Below are positions 7,147 through 14,181 of a stretch of DNA of 14,783 nt, piece by piece. Source of the DNA: GCA-003244245 sp035714625 (GTDB taxonomy: Bacteria; Actinomycetota; Actinomycetes; Mycobacteriales; Pseudonocardiaceae); NCBI GenBank assembly GCA_035714625.1, contig DASTLT010000114.1, positions 1 to 14,783 of the forward strand. Reading direction: 5' to 3'. How positions within the stretch are numbered: position 1 is the first letter of the stretch; each line of letters starts with the position of its first letter. Both the position numbers and the translations under genes were made by a program. The notes beneath the pieces were generated by a model, which saw only the letters and a program-made list of their open reading frames with translations, did no database searches and was not told the origin of the DNA.

Positions 7147-8397
7147 CTACTCGCCGAGGGAGCGATCGAGCGCCCGACTTTCCGTGAAGTACGGAGCGAT
7201 CGTGTTGTCGAACATGGCCAATGCCGAGCCGATGGCCATGTGCATGTCCAGGTACTTGTAGGTGCCCAGCCGGCCACCGAACAGGACATTGCGCCGCGCG
7301 GTCTCAGCCCTCGCCAGCTCGCGGTAGCGCCCTAGCTTGGCCCGGTCCTCGGGGGTAGTAATTGGGTAGTACGGCTCGTCCTCCTTGCCGGCGAATCGGG
7401 AGAACTCCCGCATGATGACTGTCTTGTCGGCCGGGTAGCAGTCGCGCTCCGGGTGGAAGTGCCGAAACTCCAAGATACGAGTGAACGCCACGTCGGCGTC
7501 GGCGTAGTTCATCACCGGGGTGCCCTGAAAGTCACCGCAGTCACGGACGACCTCCCGCTCGAAGTCCAGAGTCCGCCAGCCGAGCCAGCCCTCGCAGTAG
7601 TCGAAGTACCTGTCCACGGGGCCGGTGTAGACGACCGGTGTGCGCTCGGGGATCTCGTCACGGATGTCGAAGTAGTCGGTGTTCAGCCAGATCTCGATGT
7701 TGGGGTGGTCGGACATCTTTGCCAGCCAGGCGGTGTAGCCGTGCACCGGAAGGCCCTCGTAGGTGTCACTGAAGTATCGGTTGTTGAAGGTGTAGCGCAC
7801 TGGCAGCCGGGTGATGGTCGCAGCCGGTAGCTGCGTGGGATCCGTCTGCCATTGTTTGGCGGTGTAGTTTCGGACGAAAGCCTCGTACAGCGGGCGGCCG
7901 ATCAGTGAGATCGCTTTCTCTTCGAGGTTCGTCGCGTCCTTGCCGTCGATCTCAGCGGCCTGCTTGGCGATGAGCTCGCGGGCTTCGTCCGGGGTGAAGT
8001 AGCGGCCGAAGAACTGGGAGATCATCCCCAGGCCCATGGGAAATGGGTAGACCTGGCCGTGGTGGATCGTGAACACCCGGTGCTGGTAGCCAGTGAACTC
8101 GGTAAACCGGTTCACGTAATCCCACACACGCTTGTTGGACGTGTGGAACAGATGCGCGCCGTAGCGGTGCACCTCGATCCCGGTATCCGGGTCCGCCTCG
8201 GAGTAGGCGTTACCGCCGAGGTGATGACGCCGTTCCAGCACCAGCACCCGTTTGTTCAACTCGGCAGCAGCGCGCTCGGCCACGGTAAGACCGAAGAAGC
8301 CGGAACCGACAACGATGAGGTCATATCCTGTGCAGCTCACACCGGCCGAGGATAGTCTCGTCGTGCTCGCGGCTCGCTCCCGGTCCGGCAGGGGCAT
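7147..8397 (-). CDS. glf: UDP-galactopyranose mutase
   Basis: About 416 residues, closely resembling mycobacterial Glf by recognition. It has an N-terminal FAD-binding Rossmann motif GSGFFGLTVAERAA (about 31-44), and then HLGGNAYSEAD and YGAHLFHTSNKRVWDY. The substrate-loop region NYTAKQWQTDP, the block NNRYFSDTYEGLP and the C-terminal GGRLGTYKYLDMHMAIGSAL follow. The enzyme uses reduced FAD to interconvert UDP-galactopyranose and UDP-galactofuranose, the donor for galactofuran in arabinogalactan walls. The ATG at 8397 lies 16 bases after the oxygenase stop, so translational coupling is likely; neither it nor the alternative GTG at 8340 has a good Shine-Dalgarno. No galactosyltransferase or other wall gene is nearby. 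This may therefore be an extra copy serving the operon rather than the housekeeping one. Confidence 0.93.
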   Translation of the reverse strand: MPLPDRERAASTTRLSSAGVSCTGYDLIVVGSGFFGLTVAERAAAELNKRVLVLERRHHLGGNAYSEADPDTGIEVHRYGAHLFHTSNKRVWDYVNRFTEFTGYQHRVFTIHHGQVYPFPMGLGMISQFFGRYFTPDEARELIAKQAAEIDGKDATNLEEKAISLIGRPLYEAFVRNYTAKQWQTDPTQLPAATITRLPVRYTFNNRYFSDTYEGLPVHGYTAWLAKMSDHPNIEIWLNTDYFDIRDEIPERTPVVYTGPVDRYFDYCEGWLGWRTLDFEREVVRDCGDFQGTPVMNYADADVAFTRILEFRHFHPERDCYPADKTVIMREFSRFAGKEDEPYYPITTPEDRAKLGRYRELARAETARRNVLFGGRLGTYKYLDMHMAIGSALAMFDNTIAPYFTESRALDRSLGE

Positions 8398-8413
8398 ATG
8401 CAACGGGGCATGG

Positions 8414-9394
8414 CTATGGCTGGATCAAGACCAGATGCTGGCGGACGAGCACATCCAGCACGGCCCGGAGTTGGTCAACGGACAGCTTGCTGACCTGGGC
8501 CAGTTCGGTGACACTGAGCTGGCGCCGGGTGATCAGCGCCTGCAGCACCGGCTGCACCGCTGTCCCGAAGGTGAACCTGCGGCCCCCGGTGATGAGCGTC
8601 AGAGCATGACCGTTGTTGGTGAGGGTCGATAGCAGCGGCGTGAACTCCACGGCTGCCAGGGAGGGCAGTTCCCCAGGTTGAACGGGCCAGGGCAGGCAGA
8701 GGCGTTGCCGCCGTGGCACCCGCGCGTCGCGGTCGGCCAAGAACACATCGAGGTCCTCCATGATTGCTCGCTCTGCGAGCCGCCGCAGCAACCTGTGGTG
8801 GTGCGCTGAGCGCTCGCGCAGGGTCGCGAACCTGGGAAGATCCTGCCGGAACGCCGGGTCATCGATGAGCTGATCGAGCAGCCAGCGCATCCAACTCATG
8901 CCGGTGGCCCGGGTGCAGCCGAACGTGAGGTGCATGGACCATCCATCCATACCACGTACGGTGTGCCACCATCCGCGTGGCACGTGCAGGATCTGACCCG
9001 GGGACAGCACCCCTTCCCATGCAACGCCCTCGGGACAGGTGTGGGATCGGTGGGTTTCTTCGGCCATCGGGTAGGGGTGGACGTCTGGGCCGTGCACGAC
9101 CCAGTGCTTGGCGCCCATGATCTGGACGATGAAGGTGTCGTGATCATCCCAATGTGTCCCGAATCCACCCACGTCACCCCATACCAGGTAAAGGTTCGCC
9201 TGCGCCGCTTCGCTGACCATTCGCACCAGATCATCGGTGACGTCGCGGATGGGCGGATGCAGTCGGTCGATCGCCTCCAGGATCAGCGTTGCTCCCTCCC
9301 GTAACTGTTCATACACCTTCTCTGGGATGAGTGCTTTGCGTTGCTCGCCGGAGGACATCACCGATCGGGTGTAGGACTCGATGGGAATGTCCAT
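8414..9394 (-). CDS. JmjC/cupin-4 Fe(II)/2-oxoglutarate oxygenase, main part after amber codon
   Basis: 326 residues containing the catalytic cupin core and C-terminal domain of the ribosomal-oxygenase-like (YcfD/cupin-4) family. The iron triad is visible as HWDDHD (H81, D83) and HVPRGWWH (H144). KHWVVHGP lies between them, as in the family. The C terminus (about 275-326) resembles the winged-helix domain of these enzymes. Relatives hydroxylate Arg or His in proteins. Directly upstream in the same frame, TAG (9400-9398) separates this part from the family's N-terminal segment (9592-9401). A restart at ATG 9394 is possible by coupling, but it has no Shine-Dalgarno and would give a core lacking its first strands. 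It is either a pseudogene, a split protein, or the result of a sequence error. The gene follows the peptidase/peptide gene and precedes glf. Confidence 0.8.
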   Translation of the reverse strand: MDIPIESYTRSVMSSGEQRKALIPEKVYEQLREGATLILEAIDRLHPPIRDVTDDLVRMVSEAAQANLYLVWGDVGGFGTHWDDHDTFIVQIMGAKHWVVHGPDVHPYPMAEETHRSHTCPEGVAWEGVLSPGQILHVPRGWWHTVRGMDGWSMHLTFGCTRATGMSWMRWLLDQLIDDPAFRQDLPRFATLRERSAHHHRLLRRLAERAIMEDLDVFLADRDARVPRRQRLCLPWPVQPGELPSLAAVEFTPLLSTLTNNGHALTLITGGRRFTFGTAVQPVLQALITRRQLSVTELAQVSKLSVDQLRAVLDVLVRQHLVLIQP

Positions 9395-9397
9395 GGC

Positions 9398-9592
9398 CTA
9401 GCGGGTCAGCCGCAACCGCGGTGCCGACAACGGACGGGTGGACAGGACATCGTTAAGATCGGGCCAGGTCAGTAGGTCCGTTATGGTAGATTCCCCGACA
9501 TCGATCAGGAGTATCTCGTTGCCGAGCTTCGTGGCCAGGAAATCCCCGCCAGCCTTGGTGAGGAACGTGTCGGTGAATAGGTTCGTTGCCAC
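9398..9592 (-). pseudogene. N-terminal segment of the JmjC/cupin-4 oxygenase, cut off by an in-frame TAG
   Basis: Sixty-four codons from GTG 9592 to the amber codon at 9400-9398. The start is supported by GAAGGA just upstream at normal spacing; the longer frame from 9646 runs through a hairpin and is less likely. The sequence (for example GDFLATKLGNEILLIDVGE and WPDLNDVLSTRPLSAPRLRL) matches what precedes the cupin core in this family. After the TAG the frame continues without interruption as A-M-D-I-P-I-E-S-Y-T-R. Joined, the two parts would give about 391 residues, the normal family length, so a single nonsense change explains the split. Confidence 0.75.
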
Positions 9593-9614
9593 GTATGTTC
9601 CTTCGTGGTCGTGC

Positions 9615-9650
9615 CGGGGTGCTGGAGGCAGCGCTTCCCCCAGCACCCCG
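9615..9650 (-). promoter_or_regulatory. Perfect 11-bp stem-loop between peptide and oxygenase genes
   Basis: cggggtgctgg (9615-9625) and ccagcaccccg (9640-9650) are exact inverted repeats around a 14-base loop. The structure lies in the 79-base gap between the peptide stop (9672) and the oxygenase GTG (9592), in the direction of transcription. No T-run follows, so it is more likely an attenuator, partial terminator or mRNA processing/stability element than a simple terminator. Such an element could raise expression of the upstream peptide relative to downstream enzymes. Confidence 0.6.
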
Positions 9651-9671
9651 AGGCCAGGTTCTGCACTCTAA

Positions 9672-9794
9672 TCAGATGAAGTCCGAGGAACCATCGGCTT
9701 CCCCGCCGTCATTGCCGTCCTTGGACGCTGTTGCCTGTTCGGCTGGCGTCGTGGGCAAGTCCTCGGCTGCAAGCAGAATGTCCTTGTCGTCCAC
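9672..9794 (-). CDS. Candidate 40-residue acidic peptide, in frame with the end of the peptidase gene
   Basis: The final 40 codons of the peptidase frame begin with a GTG at 9794 preceded by a near-perfect ribosome site (GGGAGGAGGTGA, minus strand) at optimal spacing of about 8 bases. The peptide begins DDKDILLAAEDLPTTP and ends in GSSDFI. It has 11 acidic and 2 basic residues, no cysteine, and two prolines in its first half. It lies beyond the conserved end of the S9 catalytic domain (about residue 662). It may be made both as a peptidase tail and as a free peptide. A leader-like hydrophobic stretch (ILLAAEDLP) followed by a Gly/Asp/Ser-rich tail is compatible with a modified-peptide precursor. 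I do not recognise the family, and a plain C-terminal extension of the peptidase remains possible. Confidence 0.45.
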   Translation of the reverse strand: MDDKDILLAAEDLPTTPAEQATASKDGNDGGEADGSSDFI

Positions 9795-11825
9795 CGCGTT
9801 CACCTCCTCCCGTCTTCTGTCGTCAATTTCTGGACCGGTCAGACCAGTCCAGGCCGCAGCGAAGGCATGCACCTCTGCTGCCAGCTCGATCTCCCGGGAT
9901 GTGGCACGGGTCGAATGGCCCACACCCGCCTCGTAGCGCAGCAGCACCGGCCGCTCGCCAGCGTTTGACCATTGCAGGGCGGCGCACATCTTCCGCGCGT
10001 GTTCTGGACCCGTGCGCGTGTCGCCGTCGAACCCGCACAGCAGCACGGCCGGATACCGCGCGCCCTTGCGCATCTGCGCCTGGTGATACGGAGAGAACTC
10101 CAGCAAGGCCGAGAAGTCCTGCGGATCGGTGGCCGTACCGAACTCCTTGGTCCACAGCCGGCCCAGGCCGAACCGCTCGTAACGGACCATGTCGGCCAGC
10201 GGCGCGACCGCAATGACCGCACCCCACAGTTCCGGGCGTCGCACTGCGACGGCCAACACCAGCACCCCGCCCGCGGACCCCCCGGACAGGCAAGTTTGTT
10301 CGGGGGTGGCATAACCCGATTCGTGCAACCAGGCACCCACCGCTACCAGATCGGCTACCGCGGTGAGCTTCCCCCGTCGTGTGCCCGCCCGGTGCCAGTG
10401 CGCGCCGTATTCACCGCCCCCACGGACGTGCGCAACCACATAGCGCCCGCCGGACTGCAGCCAGGCAAGGACGGTGGCGGAGTAGCCGAAATCCCGGGTG
10501 TGACCATAGGCGCCGTACGCATGCAGAATCGTCGGCCGTGGCCCGCCGTGCAGCGGCGCCGCCGACAACATGGTCACCGGCACGTCAGCCCCGTCAGGTG
10601 CTGTGACTGCCGACCGGTACCAGTGCACCCGCTCCCTCGGCTCCCTCAGCCCGCCGAGTCCAGGCCGGACCTGGCCGCACACCGGATCGTAGGTGAGCAC
10701 GGACGGGGGCCGGGCGACCTCCGAGTAGGAAAAGTGCAGCCGATCTCCTTCGCGTTCCATCGTGGCTTTGATGACCCTGCCCTCGCCTGGCAGCCTGATA
10801 CGGCGCAGCAGCGCCCCACTGGCAGGGTCGTGCGCGGTCAGCTCACTGATCCCTAGTCGGCTCCAGCAGGCCACCAACTCGGGGCCAGCGCAGGTCACCC
10901 GCTCCAAAGTCGCATCGGGTCGCTCGGCGACAAGCTCCCGCCAGTCCGCCACACTGGGCCTGGTCGGCTCGGCCACGCACAACCGGCGCCGAGGTGCACG
11001 GTGCGTGGTCCGCAGATACAGGCTCCCGTCGGGGCCGACAAGAACATCTGTGTCAAGATCGCGACCGGCGTGGATTTCGCGGAACATGGGCGCCTCGGGT
11101 GCCTGACCAGCAAGGTCGGCCAGCCACAGATCCCGGCACTGCCCGCTGCCGTGGCTGTGCTCGGCCACCAGCCACCGCCCGTGATACAGGCGCACGTCGG
11201 GCAGTACTGTGCCGGTGGTCGCGGCTAGCACGACCCGGTCATCCGCAATGGGGCCGCCGACTCGGTGCAGCCACACGCTCGTGTCGCGCACGTAGTAGAA
11301 CGCTGTCTCGTCAAGCCAGGCGACCGGGGAGTACCGCAGGCCATTGATAGGGCCGTCGACCAGCTCACCCCTGGCGACGTCCATCACGACCAGGTTGCTG
11401 CGCTCAGTGCCATGCCGGGATGTCTGCACCGCCACCAAATGCCCCTCCGGGCTGGGCTCCCACCGGTCCAGCGTCGTGGTGCCCCCGGAGTCCAGCGCCA
11501 GTACATCCACCAGCACCCGTACCTGACCGTGGTCCAGCACCAACAGGCAGGGATGATCGGCGAGCGCCGCGCGGTGGGTGACGAACAGCCGCCCGCCACG
11601 AACCTTGGGTGGCGACCACTGCCCACCATCCAGAGCGTGGGTGATGCGGTCCTGCAACTCCGGCAGCAACCGCCAACCAGCACGGTGCTCGGCGAACACG
11701 CGGCGCTGAGCAGCCAGCCACTGCCGCACCTCCGGCGAGTTGGAGCTCTCCAGCCATCGATATGGATCGTCCACCGTGCAGCCGTGCAGAACTGCCCGCA
11801 CTGCCCATTCAGACCTAGCCATCAC
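9672..11825 (-). CDS. S9 family prolyl oligopeptidase with C-terminal tail
   Basis: 717 residues. The N-terminal part has the POP signature TVDDPYRWLE (about 17-26); a β-propeller region (about 60-405) and a C-terminal α/β-hydrolase domain follow. The catalytic triad is visible: nucleophile S517 in SGGSAGG, D602 in FDGDTR and H637 in AGVGHS. POP enzymes cut short peptides after proline and are usually cytoplasmic. No signal peptide or membrane segment is present. The hydrolase domain should end near residue 662; the frame continues for about 55 residues with an internal ribosome site and GTG (codon 678). The start is GTG 11825 or ATG 11822; AAAGGAG lies somewhat far upstream. It heads the minus-strand operon and diverges from regulator 2. 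A role as maturation protease for the linked peptide is inferred from context; POP-type leader proteases are known in class III lanthipeptide clusters. Confidence 0.92.
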   Translation of the reverse strand: MMARSEWAVRAVLHGCTVDDPYRWLESSNSPEVRQWLAAQRRVFAEHRAGWRLLPELQDRITHALDGGQWSPPKVRGGRLFVTHRAALADHPCLLVLDHGQVRVLVDVLALDSGGTTTLDRWEPSPEGHLVAVQTSRHGTERSNLVVMDVARGELVDGPINGLRYSPVAWLDETAFYYVRDTSVWLHRVGGPIADDRVVLAATTGTVLPDVRLYHGRWLVAEHSHGSGQCRDLWLADLAGQAPEAPMFREIHAGRDLDTDVLVGPDGSLYLRTTHRAPRRRLCVAEPTRPSVADWRELVAERPDATLERVTCAGPELVACWSRLGISELTAHDPASGALLRRIRLPGEGRVIKATMEREGDRLHFSYSEVARPPSVLTYDPVCGQVRPGLGGLREPRERVHWYRSAVTAPDGADVPVTMLSAAPLHGGPRPTILHAYGAYGHTRDFGYSATVLAWLQSGGRYVVAHVRGGGEYGAHWHRAGTRRGKLTAVADLVAVGAWLHESGYATPEQTCLSGGSAGGVLVLAVAVRRPELWGAVIAVAPLADMVRYERFGLGRLWTKEFGTATDPQDFSALLEFSPYHQAQMRKGARYPAVLLCGFDGDTRTGPEHARKMCAALQWSNAGERPVLLRYEAGVGHSTRATSREIELAAEVHAFAAAWTGLTGPEIDDRRREEVNAVDDKDILLAAEDLPTTPAEQATASKDGNDGGEADGSSDFI

Positions 11826-11877
11826 GCCGTCAGTTCACTCCTTTCCGGTCGGGCTTGTGCAGTTGTCGGTAGTGCGT

Positions 11878-11988
11878 GGTAAGGTCCCACTCACTGTTTC
11901 TGACTATTGAGGCTGAGAATCGGTCGGAAGTCGATGGAGGGGATGCTGACAGTGATGTTGTCGGCATCCCGGTACTGGGGAGGGATCT
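11878..11988 (+). promoter_or_regulatory. Divergent control region between peptidase operon and regulator 2
   Basis: The 17-mer ggtaaggtcccactcac (11878-11894) and tgactattga (11901-11910) repeat those found upstream of regulator 1 at the same spacing. An inverted repeat, gatgctgacag (11942-11952) with ttgtcggcatc (11958-11968), pairs at 9 of 11 positions. GGGGAGGG precedes the GTG at 11989. The 17-mer is about 53 bases from the divergent peptidase start, so one bound regulator could control both directions. No confident -35/-10 pair is assigned on either strand. Confidence 0.55.
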
Positions 11989-13377
11989 GTGGGACAGGCT
12001 CCGCGGGAGCTGACGCCGTATGCCTCGCTGCGGCATTTCTTCGGTGCTGAGCTGCGGCACTGGCGCCAGGTGGCGGGCTTGTCGCATGACCGACTCGGGA
12101 AGCAGATCAACTTTTCGGGTGATCTGATCGGCAAGGTGGAGAAGTCCGAGCGGGCGCCGAGTGCGCCGTTGGCCGAGGCGTGTGATGCGGTGTTGAGCAC
12201 CGGTGGGGTGCTGTCTCGCCTGGTCGGCTTGATCGAGGCGGTCGCTCAGGAGGATGCGGCTGCGCGGGTGGCTGCCGAGCAGACTCCAGTGCTGCCGGGC
12301 TGCGGGTGGTTACTGGCTGGTCGCGGTCCTACAGTGGGGGGATCGTCGGTGAGAGGAGAGGACCCGGTGGACCGGTTCGAGTTCCTCGTCTCGACCTTCG
12401 GCGCGGGCGCCGGTTCGTTCTTCGGCTCAGTGGAGTTTGTCGACGCCCGCCACCTCGGGGGCGAGGATGTGGAGACCTGGCGGCATAACCTGTCCCGGCT
12501 CTACGAACTAGACGCTCAGTTCGGCGGCGCAGGTGGGAACTACGAGCTGGCGCTGCGGTCGCTGCGGCGATTGCGCCGACTCCTGCATCAATCCAGCTAC
12601 AGCCTGTCGACCGGCGAGGCGTTGCACACCCTCGACGGGGAGATGACCGAACATGCAGGGTGGCTCGCCTTCGAGAGCGGACGGCAGGCCGAGGCCCGGT
12701 ACTGGTGGCTAGAAGCTTTACACACGGCGCGACTAACCGACGACGACCAGGTGCTGGTCGTCGTTCTGGGGTCGATGGCGCAGCAGGCCAGCGAGCTGGG
12801 ACGGCCACTGGAGGCGATCGAGCTCGCTCAGGCCGCGCAGCAGGCGGCGAAACCGTGGGGGACTCCGCGGCTGCAGTCTGTGCTGTTGGCCTGGGAGGCA
12901 CTCGGGCATGCCCGAGGCGGGGACGAGCGAGCCTGCGAGCAGGCGTTGCACCGGGCCGGGACACTGCTCGGTGCCGGACGGCGCGACGCGGACCCGCAGT
13001 GGCTCGCCTGGTGGGACGAGGCCGACCTCGCGTGGCATGAGATGTATGCCGCGCAGAACCTGGGGAAGCTGTCGCTTGCGGAGCGCTGCAGCCGCACGGC
13101 GCTTGCCGCGGTCCGGCCGGAGTATCCGCGCAACCGGGTCTTGTATCTGACGCACCGTGCCGAGCTGCTGGTCGGGCAGCGGAACATTGAGGAAGCCGTC
13201 TTCACTGCCGGACAGGCCGTGGTCGGTGCGAGCGAGGTCAGCTCTGCCCGGATCGATACCCGCATCGCTCGGGTGCGCACGGAACTGACCCGCTACGCGA
13301 ACCAGCCCAAGGTCGCCGAGTTCCTGGACTGGTCCGGTCAGATCATGGCGACGAAGGCAGCCAGGCCCGTGGTCTGA
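11989..13377 (+). CDS. XRE-type HTH regulator with TPR-like C-terminal region (copy 2)
   Basis: A 462-residue paralogue of the regulator at 5586, with the same start context (GTG after GGGGAGGG). Its N-terminal HTH (about 18-60) is almost identical and includes AGLSHDRLGKQINFSGDL and GKVEKSERAPS. Both copies also share the last ~70 residues closely (GQRNIEEAVFTAGQAVVGAS and LDWSGQIMATKA). The middle, helical part is clearly more diverged, which suggests that the two proteins sense different signals or partners while recognising similar DNA. It diverges from the peptidase operon, the usual arrangement for a local regulator, and ends tail-to-tail with the truncated vapC, 30 bases apart. An internal GTG at 12367 with its own ribosome site could give a form lacking the HTH. 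Confidence 0.87.
   Translation: MGQAPRELTPYASLRHFFGAELRHWRQVAGLSHDRLGKQINFSGDLIGKVEKSERAPSAPLAEACDAVLSTGGVLSRLVGLIEAVAQEDAAARVAAEQTPVLPGCGWLLAGRGPTVGGSSVRGEDPVDRFEFLVSTFGAGAGSFFGSVEFVDARHLGGEDVETWRHNLSRLYELDAQFGGAGGNYELALRSLRRLRRLLHQSSYSLSTGEALHTLDGEMTEHAGWLAFESGRQAEARYWWLEALHTARLTDDDQVLVVVLGSMAQQASELGRPLEAIELAQAAQQAAKPWGTPRLQSVLLAWEALGHARGGDERACEQALHRAGTLLGAGRRDADPQWLAWWDEADLAWHEMYAAQNLGKLSLAERCSRTALAAVRPEYPRNRVLYLTHRAELLVGQRNIEEAVFTAGQAVVGASEVSSARIDTRIARVRTELTRYANQPKVAEFLDWSGQIMATKAARPVV
12293..12401 (+). repeat. 109-bp block identical to 5875-5983
   Basis: Second copy of the perfectly conserved segment inside the regulator paralogues. It is in direct orientation relative to the first copy, 6418 bases away. 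It is the longest exact match between the two genes that I found by eye and the likeliest point for recombination across the island. Confidence 0.9.
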
Positions 13378-13407
13378 CCGCCAGCGGACCCCGTCCCTGA
13401 CGGACGC

Positions 13408-13638
13408 CTACGATCCAAACCGCAAGACATGCGCATAATGCCCGCTGGCTGCCGCCTGCTTGTCGTCGCAGGTGATCAGCGGCACGTCCAGCGATTCGGC
13501 GAGCGCGATGAAGCACGCGTCGTAGGCGCCCAGATTGTGCCGCAGCGACCACACCCGCTCGGCCAGCGTCTCATCAAGCTCAGGCTCGTCGAGGCTGAAC
13601 AGGTCGATCAGGGCGGAGGCATCGACGACAGCGATCAA
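13408..13638 (-). pseudogene. Shortened VapC-like PIN-domain toxin with central deletion
   Basis: A 76-residue frame that starts with a normal VapC N terminus (VVDASALIDLF, with the first catalytic Asp). It then jumps to the C-terminal third (ERVWSLRHNLGAYDACFIALAESLDVPLITCD, with the third and fourth acidic positions). VapC proteins are usually about 130 residues, so about 50-55 central residues, including the second conserved acidic site, are missing without loss of frame. The junction is around residues 23-27. The start is TTG at 13638, overlapping the antitoxin stop. It is probably inactive as a nuclease. An alternative is a genuinely short PIN protein. Confidence 0.7.
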
Positions 13639-13892
13639 CGTTCCCGGCTCTGGCGCACGGCGTCCTGGGCGTCCACATGGGATGTCCCCCCACCTGCTCG
13701 GGCAAGGGACCTGGCGCGCTCGACGACCTCGGCCATAGTGGGCTGGCTTACCAGTTCGGTGACCAGGTTGAGCAGGTAGGCAGACACGGACAGGCCCGCC
13801 TGGGCGGCGCGGACACGAACAGTGGCGTGCACGTCCTCCGGAACGTCCCGGATCTGCAGGGTCCTAGTCAGGGCATGCAGTCTACCTGCCAC
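13635..13892 (-). CDS. VapB/FitA-type antitoxin
   Basis: About 85 residues from GTG 13892, which has GGAGG 8 bases upstream on the minus strand. The core TLQIRDVPEDVHATVRVRAA followed by GLSVSAYLL is the ribbon-helix-helix DNA-binding fold typical of FitA/VapB antitoxins. The C-terminal tail, starting near VSQPTMAEVVERARS, would bind the toxin. Family members usually begin a few residues before the β-strand, so a CTG at MTRTLQIRDVP is another possible start. Its stop overlaps the TTG of the shortened toxin by two bases, a standard coupled TA arrangement. It may still repress its own promoter even if the toxin is dead. Confidence 0.75.
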   Translation of the reverse strand: MAGRLHALTRTLQIRDVPEDVHATVRVRAAQAGLSVSAYLLNLVTELVSQPTMAEVVERARSLARAGGGTSHVDAQDAVRQSRER

Positions 13893-14181
13893 CCATGCAG
13901 CCTCCGGCCGTGGTGACCGGACCAGTGTCGTCGCCGGACCGGCGCCGAGAGAGACGCGGCAGCCGAGGACACCGCTTCGTAGGGGGATGTTTACCTCGAG
14001 TGAACCTGCCCTGGTCGTCGCCCAGGGGATGCTGACACGGATAGTCACCAACGTGGGTCAGCCTCACGCTGCGCCGCTCTGCCGTGTGAAGCGGAGTTCT
14101 CGGTGCTGCAACAGGGAGCAACACCCCGAACATAACTGGCACCTAGCGTCACTTGTCGTACCCCCCCAGTCTGGAGGCGCG

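Noticed and set aside
9593..9646. Longer N terminus for the oxygenase starting at 9646
   Set aside because: The added codons lie in the hairpin and have no family similarity; GTG 9592 has a proper ribosome site.
9672..9794. Class III lanthipeptide precursor
   Set aside because: The POP-type protease and the ILLAAEDLP stretch suggested it, but the peptide has no cysteine and no LanKC synthetase is present.
14009..14027. Small stem-loop CCCTGG/CCAGGG upstream of narK
   Set aside because: A 6-bp stem alone in GC-rich DNA, without T-run or conserved context, is not enough to call a terminator or regulator.
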